This document shows positions 51,632 to 60,782 of a stretch of 64,000 nt of DNA, in pieces. Source of the stretch: Thermohahella caldifontis (lineage in GTDB: Bacteria; Pseudomonadota; Gammaproteobacteria; Pseudomonadales; Oleiphilaceae). The number at the start of each line of letters is the position of its first letter. The stretch's first letter is position 1. Under the pieces are notes generated by a model, which made no database searches, was not told the DNA's origin, and saw nothing but the letters and a program-made list of their open reading frames with translations. The stretch covers positions 1,178,001 to 1,242,000 of the forward strand of contig NZ_CP154858.1 in the NCBI RefSeq assembly GCF_041153465.1. Reading direction: 5' to 3'. The position numbers and the translations under genes are program-made.

Positions 51632-54286
51632 GTGGACGCTGCCCTGGCTGAGCACAAGAGACAGTTTCTCGCCGAAGTGGAAGCGGCGCCTGCCCAGCCG
51701 GTTCCGCTGCGCAAGCTTCTGGAGACCTACCAGAAAACGCTGGATGCGGCCTTCGACGAAGGTGCCGACGTGGAGGCCCTGATTCATGCCCGCAGCGAAG
51801 CCGTGGATGCGGTGCTCGGGAAGCTGTGGACCGCTTTCGACTGGCCTGAACCTGATCGTATCGCGCTGCTGGCGGTGGGTGGATATGGCCGGAGCGAGCT
51901 TCTCCCCCATTCGGATGTGGATCTGCTTGTGCTGCTGGACGATGAGTGCGATCAGGAGCGCTATCGCGAAGCACTGGAGCGGTTCGTTCCCCTGCTCTGG
52001 GATCTGAAGCTGGATATCGGGCTGAGCGTGCGCACCATCTCCGAAACCATCCGTCAGGCTGCGGCCGATATCACCATTGCCACCAACCTGCTCGAGACGC
52101 GCACCATTGCCGGCTCGGATCGACTGCGCATCGTCATGAGCAAGCGCGCCTATTCCGACGAGACGTTCACGGACCGTGCCTTCTATCTGGCCAAGCGCGA
52201 CGAGCAGAAAGCGCGGCATACCAAGTATGGTGACACGGAGTACAACCTGGAACCCAACGTCAAGACCTCTCCGGGCTCGCTGAGGGACATTCAGACCCTC
52301 AACTGGATCACCAAGCGTCATTTCGGGTTCACGCCGGACAATCAGAGCTACTCCTTTCTCACTCCGGATGAACGCAAGCTGCTGCGTGACGGAGAGCGCT
52401 TTCTCTGGCAGCTGCGCTGGGCACTGCACAGCATCACCGGCCGGAATGAAAATCGCCTGCTGTTCGATCTCCAGCGCGCCGTGGCCGAAAAGCTGCATTT
52501 CACGGACAGCCAAGAAGGCACTGCCGTCGAAAAGATGATGCAGCGTTACTACCGGTATGCTCTGGGACTGGCCGAGCTGAACGATGTGGTGCTCCAGTAC
52601 TATGACCAGACCATCCTGGGGGAGGATGACCAGGAAACGCCCATTCCACTCAACCGACGGTTCCACCTGGTCAATGACTACATTGAAGTGACCAACGACC
52701 GGATCTTTGGCCACTACCCCTTTGCACTGATCGAAATCTTCCTGCTCATGGCGCAACACCCGGAAATCCGCGGTATCCGTGCCAGCACCATCCGGCTGAT
52801 GCGGGAGGAGCGCCACCTCATTGACGAGGATTTCAGGAAGGATCTGCGGGTAACGTCCCTCTTCGTGGAAATTCTCAAGACGCCGCATGCGCTGCACAAG
52901 ACCCTGTCACGCATGCGCCGTTACGGCATTCTGGGGCGCTATCTCCCGGAATTCGGACGCATCATCGGCAAGATGCAGCATGACCTCTTTCATATCTATA
53001 CCGTGGACGACCACACCATCAAGGTGATCCGCAACATGGTCTCCCTGCAGTCGCCCGGCAGCTTCGAGACCTACCCGCTGGCGTCACGTCTGGTGCACCG
53101 CCTCCCGAAGCTGGAACTGCTTTACATCGCCGGCCTGTATCACGACATTGCCAAGGGGCGCGGCGGCGATCATTCGGAGCTGGGCGCAAAGGATGTGGAG
53201 CGTTTCTGCAAGCGTCACCATCTGAGTGAGCGGGATACGCGACTGGTGTCCTGGCTGGTTCGTAATCACCTGCTGATGTCCATGACGGCCCAGCGCAAGG
53301 ACCCCTCCGATCCGGACGTGGTGCATGAATTCGCCAGCAAGATGGACTCCCAGGTTCATCTTGACTATCTGTACGTGCTGACCGTCTGCGATATCAGTGC
53401 CACCAACCCCAAGCTCTGGAATACCTGGCGCGGCGCCCTGCTTCGTCAACTCTATACGGAAACGGTCCGGGCCATGCGCAAGGGACTCGACACGCCACCC
53501 GACCGCGAACGCTGGATTCAGGCGACCCAGGCGGAAGCGATCGATATCCTGCGCGGGCAAGGCTTCGACCCGGAAAAGGTACACCAGCTCTGGGACCGCT
53601 TGGAGCCGGACTACTTCCTCCAAGCCTCGACCACGGAGATTGCCTGGCAGACGGCAGCGGTGCTTCGTCATACCCGACCTGACGAGCCACTGGTGCTCAT
53701 CCGCGATGCCAAGGGTGGGGCCGCACAGGGTTACGTTCAGATTCTGATCTTTGCCCCCGCCGACGAAGCCCTCTTTGCCGCCACCACGGCCACGCTGGAG
53801 CAGCTGAACCTGAACATTGTCGAGGCACGCATTTACAGCCACTCGGGGGACCAGACCCTGAGCACGTTCGTGGTGGCCGCCGAGGATGATCACCCCATCA
53901 GCCAGGCCGAGCGCAATCAGATCAAGCAGGAGGTCTTCGAGGCCCTGGATGATCCGCGCGATTTCAGCGAAATCATCCACCGTCGTACGCCGCGAAAGCT
54001 CAGACACTTCTCGTTCCCGACGGAAGTCACCTTTTCCAACGACACGGTCAATCACCGGACACTGATGGAAGTGATCACGCCTGACCGCCCGGGTCTGCTG
54101 GCACGGATCGGACGGGTGCTGCTGGAACAGGGTGTACGCCTGGTCAGTGCGCGGATTGCCACGCTGGGCGAGCGCGTGGAAGACGTCTTCGTCGTCACCG
54201 ACGAACAGGGTGCCCCCATCCGGGACGCCGCGCTCTGCCAGCGCACGGCCGATGCGCTGAAACAGGCGCTGGACAACTGGGGATAG
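51632..54286 (+). CDS. glnD: [Protein-PII] uridylyltransferase / uridylyl-removing enzyme
   Basis: Bifunctional nitrogen sensor that adds UMP to PII proteins when glutamine is low and removes it when high. The 884 residues show the nucleotidyltransferase motif GGYGRSELLPHSDVDLLVL (about residue 88), the HD phosphohydrolase motif YHDIAKGRGGDHSELG, and two C-terminal ACT domains (ITPDRPGLLARIGRVL in the second). GTG start at 51632 follows AGGAGTAAGG, 3 bp after map; order map-glnD-dapC is standard in Pseudomonas. Confidence 0.97.
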   Translation: MDAALAEHKRQFLAEVEAAPAQPVPLRKLLETYQKTLDAAFDEGADVEALIHARSEAVDAVLGKLWTAFDWPEPDRIALLAVGGYGRSELLPHSDVDLLVLLDDECDQERYREALERFVPLLWDLKLDIGLSVRTISETIRQAAADITIATNLLETRTIAGSDRLRIVMSKRAYSDETFTDRAFYLAKRDEQKARHTKYGDTEYNLEPNVKTSPGSLRDIQTLNWITKRHFGFTPDNQSYSFLTPDERKLLRDGERFLWQLRWALHSITGRNENRLLFDLQRAVAEKLHFTDSQEGTAVEKMMQRYYRYALGLAELNDVVLQYYDQTILGEDDQETPIPLNRRFHLVNDYIEVTNDRIFGHYPFALIEIFLLMAQHPEIRGIRASTIRLMREERHLIDEDFRKDLRVTSLFVEILKTPHALHKTLSRMRRYGILGRYLPEFGRIIGKMQHDLFHIYTVDDHTIKVIRNMVSLQSPGSFETYPLASRLVHRLPKLELLYIAGLYHDIAKGRGGDHSELGAKDVERFCKRHHLSERDTRLVSWLVRNHLLMSMTAQRKDPSDPDVVHEFASKMDSQVHLDYLYVLTVCDISATNPKLWNTWRGALLRQLYTETVRAMRKGLDTPPDRERWIQATQAEAIDILRGQGFDPEKVHQLWDRLEPDYFLQASTTEIAWQTAAVLRHTRPDEPLVLIRDAKGGAAQGYVQILIFAPADEALFAATTATLEQLNLNIVEARIYSHSGDQTLSTFVVAAEDDHPISQAERNQIKQEVFEALDDPRDFSEIIHRRTPRKLRHFSFPTEVTFSNDTVNHRTLMEVITPDRPGLLARIGRVLLEQGVRLVSARIATLGERVEDVFVVTDEQGAPIRDAALCQRTADALKQALDNWG

Positions 54287-54346
54287 CCGGCCACAAGAAG
54301 CCTGCATCTCCGGACAAGACATCATCAAGAGAAACCGAACAGGACC

Positions 54347-55567
54347 ATGAACCCCACACTGGATCAACTTCAGCCTTATCCGTTTCAGAAGCTGAGCATG
54401 CTGCTGAACGGCGTGAAGCCGCCGCCCAATCTGCCGCCGATCCGGCTTTCCATCGGTGAGCCCATGCATCCGCTGCCGGACATCGCGGCCCAAACCCTGG
54501 CCCGCAACGCCCATCTGTTCAACAAGTATCCCACCACACGGGGTGAGGATACCCTCAGGGAAGCCATTGCCGGCTGGCTGTCGGGTCGCTTCCGCATACC
54601 GGAGACACACCTGGATCCGGCAAGGCACATTCTGCCGGTCGCGGGCACCCGCGAAGCACTGTTTTCCTTCACACAGGCGACCATTGACCGGAACACTGCC
54701 CCCTTGGTGGTCATGCCCAATCCGTTCTACCAGATTTATGAAGGTGCCGCCCTGCTGGCCGGTGCCGGAACCTGGCTGATGCCCTGCACGCCGGAGAACG
54801 ATTACCTGCCGGATCTCGCCGCCGTTCCGGAGGCCGTGTGGCAACGCTGCCAGATCCTGTTTCTCTGCACTCCCGGCAACCCCACCGGCGCGGTCATGCC
54901 GGAGGCGCAGCTCGCCGAGGCCATCCGGCTGGCCCACCGCTACCACTTCGTGATCGTTTCGGACGAATGCTACAGCGAAATCTATCCGGACGAGCAGACT
55001 CCGCCTCCCGGCTTACTGCAGGTGTCGGAAGCTGTCGGCAATCCGGATTTTGCCCGCTGCGTCGTGTTTCACTCTCTGTCAAAACGCTCCAACGCACCCG
55101 GCCTGCGTTCGGGTTTTGTGGCCGGTGATCCGGACATCCTGCAGGCTTATTTCAGGTACCGGACCTACCACGGGGCCACGCTGCCCCTGCCGGTTCAGGC
55201 CGCCAGCGCTGCGCTCTGGCAGGACGAAGGCCACGTGCAGGCCAACCGTGCCGCCTATCGGCGCAAGTTTCAGGTCTTCATGTCCACCCTGGAAGATGTC
55301 TGGCCCCAGCGCCGGACCGACGCCGGCTTTTATCTCTGGGCACAAACACCTGTTGCCGACGAGGCGCTGGCCCGAGTCCTGTATCAGCAGGCCAACGTGG
55401 TGATCCTACCCGGACGTTATCTGTCACGGAGCTGCGATGATCAGGATCCCGGCGTGAATCATTGCCGCATGGCACTGGTTGCCAGCGAGGCCGACTGCGA
55501 AGAAGCGGCCGTCCGGATCCGCACCGTACTATCCAACTATCTTCCGGAGGCACAACGGACATGCTGA
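54347..55567 (+). CDS. dapC: Succinyldiaminopimelate transaminase
   Basis: PLP enzyme that aminates N-succinyl-2-amino-6-ketopimelate on the lysine path. The 406-residue fold type I aminotransferase shows TRGEDTLREAI, LCTPGNPTGAVM, VSDECYSEIYPDE and the PLP-binding Lys in HSLSKRSNAPGLRSGF. Its position between glnD and dapD supports dapC over other aminotransferases. Its end overlaps the next gene by 7 bp. Confidence 0.93.
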   Translation: MNPTLDQLQPYPFQKLSMLLNGVKPPPNLPPIRLSIGEPMHPLPDIAAQTLARNAHLFNKYPTTRGEDTLREAIAGWLSGRFRIPETHLDPARHILPVAGTREALFSFTQATIDRNTAPLVVMPNPFYQIYEGAALLAGAGTWLMPCTPENDYLPDLAAVPEAVWQRCQILFLCTPGNPTGAVMPEAQLAEAIRLAHRYHFVIVSDECYSEIYPDEQTPPPGLLQVSEAVGNPDFARCVVFHSLSKRSNAPGLRSGFVAGDPDILQAYFRYRTYHGATLPLPVQAASAALWQDEGHVQANRAAYRRKFQVFMSTLEDVWPQRRTDAGFYLWAQTPVADEALARVLYQQANVVILPGRYLSRSCDDQDPGVNHCRMALVASEADCEEAAVRIRTVLSNYLPEAQRTC

Positions 55568-55917
55568 CAGTTTACGGTATCCGCAATTGTGATACGGTGC
55601 GCAAGGCGATCAGGTGGCTGGACGCCCACCAGGTTGCCTGGCAATTCCATGATGTGCGCCAGGACGGTCTTGAGGAAGCCCTGGTACGTCAGTGGCTGGA
55701 ACACAAGGCCCCTGCCGACCTGATCAACACACGCTCTGCCACATGGCGACAGATTCCCGAAGCGGAGCGCCGGTTCAGTACCCATGATGAGGCCGTCCGG
55801 CTGATCATCCGGTATCCGACGCTGCTCAAACGCCCTGTCATGACTGACGGAGACACCATTCAGGTGGTCGGCTTTGATGCTGACGCCTATTCACATCGAT
55901 TTCTGACCCATTCCTGA
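55561..55917 (+). CDS. yffB: ArsC/Spx-family protein, YffB-like
   Basis: A 118-residue thioredoxin-fold protein starting LTVYGIRNCDTVRKA, with one N-terminal cysteine rather than a CxxC pair, and the C-terminal LLKRPVMTDG segment. It resembles E. coli YffB, which also precedes dapE there. The biochemical role is not established; glutathione-dependent reduction has been suggested for the family. ATG overlaps the dapC stop, so it is coupled to the dap genes. Confidence 0.9.
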   Translation: MLTVYGIRNCDTVRKAIRWLDAHQVAWQFHDVRQDGLEEALVRQWLEHKAPADLINTRSATWRQIPEAERRFSTHDEAVRLIIRYPTLLKRPVMTDGDTIQVVGFDADAYSHRFLTHS

Positions 55918-55926
55918 GGAGGCACC

Positions 55927-56964
55927 ATGTTCGCATTTGGACTTGGCATTGGAACGATCAACACAAAAGGCGACTGGCTCGAGGTTCTGTACCCGGTTCT
56001 TGAACTGAATCCGGCCACAGAGGTCGTGGAGCAGATCCGCAGCATGTCCGACAACCAGTCCGGCCGCTGGACCGGGACACCGGATGCCGGTCAGCTCGGC
56101 CGCCTGGCCGAAGTCCTGCAGGGCGCAGGTCTCGAAGCAGCCGCTGAGCGCACGCGCCAGCTCGCCCGGTCCCCGGTAGGTGGTCGCCAGCGTCTGATCA
56201 TCCTGATGCTGGAGGAGGACGGTCCTTCCGCATCAACACCGGAAGTGTACCTGAAACTGCAACTGCTCTCCCGGCGCCTGAAAACACCCCACAGCGTCAA
56301 TCTCGAAGGCATCTTTGCGTTGCTGCCCAATGTGGCCTGGACCAGCGAAGGTCCGATTGATCTGGACGAGCTGCCCGAACGCCAGCTTGAAGCCCGCCTT
56401 GCCGGCCGCTGGCTCAAGGTTCATGCCGTGGACAAGTTTCCGCCCATGGCGGACTACGTGGTGCCCAAGGGTGTGCGTATCGGTGATGCGTCCCGAGTTC
56501 GTCTGGGTGCACACCTGGGCGAAGGCACCACCATCATGCACGAGGGGTTTGTCAACTTCAACGCCGGCACGCTGGGAACCTCCATGATCGAAGGCCGCAT
56601 TTCAGCCGGTGTGGTCATCGGCAAGGGCTCCGATCTGGGCGGCGGATCCTCCACCATGGGCACCCTCTCCGGGGGTGGCAACATCGTCATCTCTGTCGGC
56701 GAAAACAGCCTCGTGGGTGCCAATGCGGGAATCGGCATTCCCCTGGGTGACCGTTGCAAGGTGGAAGCCGGTCTTTACCTCACGGCAGGCACCAAGGTGG
56801 CTCTTCTGGACGACAAGGGCGAAGTGATCCGCGTGGTGAAAGCACGTGAACTGGCCGGCGTGCCCGACCTGGTCTTCCGGCGCAACTCCCTGACCGGTCG
56901 CGTGGAAGCCACGGGCAATACCGCAGCCATCCAGCTGAATGAAGCCCTCCATGCCCACAACTGA
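55927..56964 (+). CDS. dapD: 2,3,4,5-tetrahydropyridine-2,6-dicarboxylate N-succinyltransferase
   Basis: Succinylates the cyclic intermediate of lysine synthesis. This is the long Pseudomonas-type DapD (345 residues; enterobacterial forms have 274), with an N-terminal alpha/beta domain (GIGTINTKGDWLEV) and a left-handed beta helix (MHEGFVNFNAGTLGTSM, GGGSSTMGTLSGGG). AGGAGG precedes the ATG. Between yffB and dapE in one transcription unit. Confidence 0.96.
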   Translation: MFAFGLGIGTINTKGDWLEVLYPVLELNPATEVVEQIRSMSDNQSGRWTGTPDAGQLGRLAEVLQGAGLEAAAERTRQLARSPVGGRQRLIILMLEEDGPSASTPEVYLKLQLLSRRLKTPHSVNLEGIFALLPNVAWTSEGPIDLDELPERQLEARLAGRWLKVHAVDKFPPMADYVVPKGVRIGDASRVRLGAHLGEGTTIMHEGFVNFNAGTLGTSMIEGRISAGVVIGKGSDLGGGSSTMGTLSGGGNIVISVGENSLVGANAGIGIPLGDRCKVEAGLYLTAGTKVALLDDKGEVIRVVKARELAGVPDLVFRRNSLTGRVEATGNTAAIQLNEALHAHN

Positions 56965-56974
56965 TGGTTCTGTC

Positions 56975-58102
56975 ATGTCCGAGACGCTCGAACATGCCCG
57001 GGCGCTGATACAGCGCCCCAGCGTGACGCCCCATGATGCCGGCTGTCAGGAATACCTCAAGGCTCACCTTGCGCCACTGGGCTTTGTCTGCGAGGACATG
57101 CCGTTCGGAGAGGTCACCAACCTGTGTGCCCGCCGGGGCCAGGACGGACCGCTGCTGGTCTTTGCCGGCCACACGGATGTCGTCCCTCCGGGCCCTGAAG
57201 AGGCCTGGACCTTCCCTCCGTTCGAGGCGCATGTGGAAAATGGCGTGCTGCATGGTCGGGGTGCCGCCGACATGAAAGGCAGCCTCGCCGCCTTCCTCAC
57301 CGCCTGCCAGCGTTTCGTGGCCCGGCACCCGCACCACAAGGGCTCAATCGCCTGGCTCATCACCAGCGATGAAGAAGGCCGCGCCGTCAACGGTACCGTC
57401 AAGGTGGTGGAGGCCTTGCAGGCGCGTGGTGAAAAGATTGACTGGTGTATCGTGGGGGAGCCCTCGTCCACCCGCACCGTGGGTGACGTGATCAAGAACG
57501 GCCGGCGTGGCTCCCTGACCGGGCGCCTGACCATCAAGGGCATTCAGGGGCATGTGGCCTACCCGCATCTGGCCGACAACCCCATACACCGCGTGGCTCC
57601 GGCACTTGCGGAACTGGTCAGTGCACACTGGGACAACGGCAATGATTTCTTTCCGGCCACCAGTTTCCAGATTTCCAACATTCATGGCGGCACCGGGGCC
57701 GGCAATGTGATACCCGGCGAAGTGGTCATCGATTTCAACTTCCGCTTTTCCACGGAAACCACGGCAGAAGCCCTGCAGTCCCGTGTCCATGCGCTGCTGG
57801 ACAGCCATGGACTGAATTACGGGCTTGAATGGACCCTGTTCGGGCAGCCTTTTCTGACTGCGGAAGGTCCGCTGGTCGAGGCAACGGTTCGTGCCATCCG
57901 GGAAGAACGTGGCTTTGAAACCGAGCTCAGCACCAGTGGCGGCACGTCCGATGGCCGCTATATCGCGCCCACGGGAGCCCAGGTGGTGGAGCTCGGCCCC
58001 ATCAACAAGACCATTCACCGGATCAATGAACAGGTGTCCGTGGAAGAGCTGGATCAGCTCAGCCGCATCTATGAGCGCATCATGGAGAACCTGCTGCTGT
58101 GA
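56975..58102 (+). CDS. dapE: Succinyl-diaminopimelate desuccinylase
   Basis: Di-zinc hydrolase releasing LL-diaminopimelate. The 375 residues show FAGHTDVVPPG with the first metal His, GRGAADMKGS, TSDEEG with the catalytic Glu, and the dimerisation domain. ATG at 56975 fits the E. coli length (375); the frame is open 12 codons further back into dapD. The fourth-from-last pathway genes dapC-dapD-dapE are thus clustered. Confidence 0.97.
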   Translation: MSETLEHARALIQRPSVTPHDAGCQEYLKAHLAPLGFVCEDMPFGEVTNLCARRGQDGPLLVFAGHTDVVPPGPEEAWTFPPFEAHVENGVLHGRGAADMKGSLAAFLTACQRFVARHPHHKGSIAWLITSDEEGRAVNGTVKVVEALQARGEKIDWCIVGEPSSTRTVGDVIKNGRRGSLTGRLTIKGIQGHVAYPHLADNPIHRVAPALAELVSAHWDNGNDFFPATSFQISNIHGGTGAGNVIPGEVVIDFNFRFSTETTAEALQSRVHALLDSHGLNYGLEWTLFGQPFLTAEGPLVEATVRAIREERGFETELSTSGGTSDGRYIAPTGAQVVELGPINKTIHRINEQVSVEELDQLSRIYERIMENLLL

Positions 58103-58377
58103 GGCGATTCCGGCGACTGGTCCGATGGCGCGATGCCCTGCTCCGGCGGGGCATCCACGCCCGGAGCTGTTTCCAGACTTTCGTGACGGGCGGTATCGTC
58201 TTCGGCTGCAGTCTGGCCACCCTCTACCTGACGGAGAATCCGCCGGACGCCTTTCTGCTCCTGCTCTGGCTGCTCATGACTGCTGGCGGCCTGATGGCCG
58301 TTGCGGGCTATCTGAGCCTGATGATTTTCCGCTTTACCGACTTTCTTACCAGGGATACCCAAGATGACGAAGAATGA
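58099..58377 (+). CDS. Small two-span membrane protein, unknown
   Basis: A 92-residue protein starting at GTG 58099, overlapping the dapE stop by 4 bp. The N-terminus is strongly basic (RRFRRLVRWRDALLRRG); two hydrophobic helices follow (about 30-45 and 52-75), then an acidic tail ending DDEE. Its end overlaps the next gene by 14 bp, so dapE and the two unknowns are probably one transcript. I do not recognise the family. Confidence 0.65.
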   Translation: MRRFRRLVRWRDALLRRGIHARSCFQTFVTGGIVFGCSLATLYLTENPPDAFLLLLWLLMTAGGLMAVAGYLSLMIFRFTDFLTRDTQDDEE

Positions 58378-58759
58378 ACCCCGCTACCCGGATATCGAAG
58401 TGTACCTCCGGGGTGTTGATACGGCAGCCATTCAGGCCTGGGTCGAGTCACTGTCCGACACCCCGGTTTCCTGGCAACAGAAAGGCCGCACGACGCGGGG
58501 CACCGCAACACTCAAAGGGCAGTCCGTCCCCGTACACCTCATCGAACGGGCGACCGGCAGTTGGCATTGCATCTGGTTTGAAAGCGACCGGACGCCCTGG
58601 CCGACCGATCTGGATTGCGGGCGGGACGTCTTCCGCGCACTGGGCGGTGTGGTTCGCTGCTCGTCCGGATCCTGGTCAGAACAACCTGAGGATGAGGGCT
58701 GGATGGAACTGACCGCTCAGGGCGAGCGGCCAGTGAAGTGGGACAACCCGGACAAGTAG
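58364..58759 (+). CDS. Conserved hypothetical soluble protein
   Basis: A 131-residue protein with no signal or membrane helix. Visible features are a mixed alpha/beta start (YPDIEVYLRGVDTAAIQAWV), an ERATGSWHCIWFES segment and an acidic, Trp-rich C-terminus. Similar small proteins follow dapE in pseudomonads, to my recollection, but I cannot name a domain. Overlaps the membrane protein gene by 14 bp and converges on the cold-shock gene. Confidence 0.65.
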   Translation: MTKNEPRYPDIEVYLRGVDTAAIQAWVESLSDTPVSWQQKGRTTRGTATLKGQSVPVHLIERATGSWHCIWFESDRTPWPTDLDCGRDVFRALGGVVRCSSGSWSEQPEDEGWMELTAQGERPVKWDNPDK

Positions 58760-58773
58760 TCCGGGCAAGTGAC

Positions 58774-59286
58774 TCAGCTTTCGCGAATGACGGACACATC
58801 GTCCGCCTGCAGGCCTTTTTCACTCTCGGTGACCCGGAAGCGCACGACCTGCCCCTGCTTCAGGACACGGTGTCCCCGGCCACGAATGGCGCGGAAATGC
58901 ACAAAGATGTCCTCGCCCGACCCACGGGTAATGAAGCCGAAGCCCTTGTTGGCATTGAACCACTTGACCGTACCTTCCTCGCGGTCATCGTTTTCGTCCA
59001 TGGTCGCTGGCTGATCCATATCGGACTGGCGGCTTCTGCCTGCAGAGGGGACGGCCGTCACCATCCGGGCCGCAACCAAGGCAGCCACAAATGCAGCCAG
59101 CCAGACAGCCAGATACAACCCGATTCCACGCGCACCGGACAGGGCGTCATGCCAGCTGGCTTCCTGTGCAGTCGCATCAAACTGCGGTACACCTGCAACC
59201 AGATGAATCAACACACCGGCAATCAAGGGAACAGGCGCTGTACAGACCGCCGAAACAGCAACGGTTTTTGCAAATGACGTACTCAT
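58774..59286 (-). CDS. Membrane-anchored cold-shock-domain protein
   Basis: A 170-residue fusion. Residues 1-80 hold two hydrophobic segments (AVCTAPVPLIAGVLIHLV and GIGLYLAVWLAAFVAALVAA), then a charged linker, then a complete cold-shock domain from about residue 104 with RNP1 KGFGFI and RNP2 DIFVHF. The domain binds single-stranded nucleic acid in other proteins; here it would be held at the inner membrane, facing the cytoplasm. An insertion sequence lies 55-72 bp upstream of the start codon and may have altered its promoter. Confidence 0.87.
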   Translation of the reverse strand: MSTSFAKTVAVSAVCTAPVPLIAGVLIHLVAGVPQFDATAQEASWHDALSGARGIGLYLAVWLAAFVAALVAARMVTAVPSAGRSRQSDMDQPATMDENDDREEGTVKWFNANKGFGFITRGSGEDIFVHFRAIRGRGHRVLKQGQVVRFRVTESEKGLQADDVSVIRES

Positions 59287-59340
59287 GAGTTTTCAGTATT
59301 TCCTGTTGTCAAACGTGTAAAAAAATGAAGACATGCCACC

Positions 59341-59357
59341 CTGAAACCGTGACATGA
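59341..59357. repeat. Target-site duplication, left copy, of ISNCY/IS1202-like element
   Basis: CTGAAACCGTGACATGA, 17 bp, occurs here and again at 60706-60722, directly outside the element ends. A 17-bp duplication is long and points to the IS1202-like group rather than IS481 or IS3. Confidence 0.9.
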
Positions 59358-60705
59358 TGTTAGCAACAAATAGAACTGTCCGGTTTTGTAGCACATAAAC
59401 TGTCCGCTTTGGGTCCACTGATGATCAGACTTGGCAGCGGACGTTGGCCGGTGCCTGATCAATAGGTTCGAGGGGGTCGAAGGGCAGGCCTTCTGGGGTG
59501 TAACTGGCCAGTCTTCTGGGGCCGTGGAAGATCGCCAGGGAGCGATCAGGATAACGGTGTACCCGAACCTTGGCCTTGACGTAATGGCGCCGATAGCGGT
59601 CGGCAGGGATCTGCAGCTTGAGTCCCTCGAACGAGACGCAGTTGTCCTTGTTCACGGTGCGTTCGTACTGCTCACACAGGATGTCGTCCAGTCCAGGGCC
59701 GATGAAAGGCACGAAGGCGCTGCCCTCGACGGCGGGTTTGACGCAGAACTCCCGGTTGAAGGCCGGCAGGTAGTGCTCCCGAAGGTAGCGGTTGGCCGCC
59801 GCCATGGTGGTAATGCCCTGGGCTGCAAGTTCCTTGGGCAGGCGTCCCTGATGGGTGGCGAACTGGCGCTCACAGCGGCCCCGGGCCTCGGGGGAATAGG
59901 CGGGGATCATCTCGACCCCGAGCTGGGCCATGGCCCTGCCGAACTGGGTGAGGTTGGACTTGTCGACCTTGCCGCCGGCCTTGGGGGTGTGCCAGTAGTG
60001 ACTGCCCCGGTCGGTATAGAGGCTCGAGGGAAGGCCGTGATCGGTGATGACCTCTCGCATGGCCTGGAAGCTCGAAGCCGTGCCTTCCTCCTCGACGAAG
60101 AACATGGAGTAGTGCTCAGAGGTGGCGTCATCGAAGGTGATGATCAGATCCCAGTGGTGGCCGGGAACCCATTCGTGGGTGGAGCCATCCTGGTGGAGCA
60201 TCATGCCGACCATGGGCGCCCGCTCGCGGCGTCGACGATGCTTACCCCGAGCCGGTGCCTTCTTGACCAGGCCTGCCTTCTGCAAGGTGTTCCGTACCCA
60301 GGTATAGCTGCGTGTGCCGCCGTGACGGTCGCGGTAGAAGCTGTAGAAGTGTTTGATGTTCCAGCCGTCGTAGCGCTCCTTGTAGAGCGCCTCGAGGCGT
60401 AGAACCTCATCCACCGGGGCCTTGCGGTGGGAAACCTGACTCAGGCGCTTGTCGATCAGGCCGTCGAGGCCCTCCTCCTCGTAGCGGTCGATATAGCGCC
60501 GGAAGGTCCGCTCACAGACCCCCAGCAGCCGCGCCGCCTCTTCCTGGGTCAGCCGTTTCTCGGTCCATCCCGTATAGGCTTCTTCGAATCGCATTTTCCG
60601 GATCTCCTGTAGCAGTTCTGTCCGTCTCATGGCTCACCTCCTTGGTGATCATGAAACCGGACAAATCACGTGCTACAAGTCCGGACAGTTTATTTGCTCC
60701 CAACA
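59358..60705 (-). mobile_element. Complete ISNCY/IS1202-like insertion sequence, 1348 bp
   Basis: Ends are 5'-TGTT...AACA-3' with imperfect inverted repeats of about 25 bp: 59358-59383 (TGTTAGCAACAAATAGAACT then GTCCGG) and 60681-60705. Secondary GTAGCAC...TGTCCG motifs lie just inside both ends. One intact transposase and perfect 17-bp target duplications show an entire, probably recent copy, inserted between the cold-shock gene and slyX. Confidence 0.9.
59425..60630 (-). CDS. ISNCY/IS1202-family DDE transposase
   Basis: A 401-residue transposase. The N-terminal helix-turn-helix (RLTQEEAARLLGVCERTFRR) binds the ends, a linker follows, and the RNase H-like core shows Asp in LHQDGSTHEW, Asp in TDRGSHYW and Glu in ARGRCERQFATHQGRLPKE. 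The intact frame and family motifs indicate a functional enzyme. Family name is from recalled similarity plus the duplication length. Confidence 0.88.
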   Translation of the reverse strand: MRRTELLQEIRKMRFEEAYTGWTEKRLTQEEAARLLGVCERTFRRYIDRYEEEGLDGLIDKRLSQVSHRKAPVDEVLRLEALYKERYDGWNIKHFYSFYRDRHGGTRSYTWVRNTLQKAGLVKKAPARGKHRRRRERAPMVGMMLHQDGSTHEWVPGHHWDLIITFDDATSEHYSMFFVEEEGTASSFQAMREVITDHGLPSSLYTDRGSHYWHTPKAGGKVDKSNLTQFGRAMAQLGVEMIPAYSPEARGRCERQFATHQGRLPKELAAQGITTMAAANRYLREHYLPAFNREFCVKPAVEGSAFVPFIGPGLDDILCEQYERTVNKDNCVSFEGLKLQIPADRYRRHYVKAKVRVHRYPDRSLAIFHGPRRLASYTPEGLPFDPLEPIDQAPANVRCQV

Positions 60706-60722
60706 CTGAAACCGTGACATGA
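60706..60722. repeat. Target-site duplication, right copy, of ISNCY/IS1202-like element
   Basis: CTGAAACCGTGACATGA, identical to 59341-59357, followed by the slyX upstream region. Confidence 0.9.
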
Positions 60723-60782
60723 CCGCGAATGATATCAAATCATGGTAGAATTGCACGCTGACTGAGAGATGAGGACCCCGGA

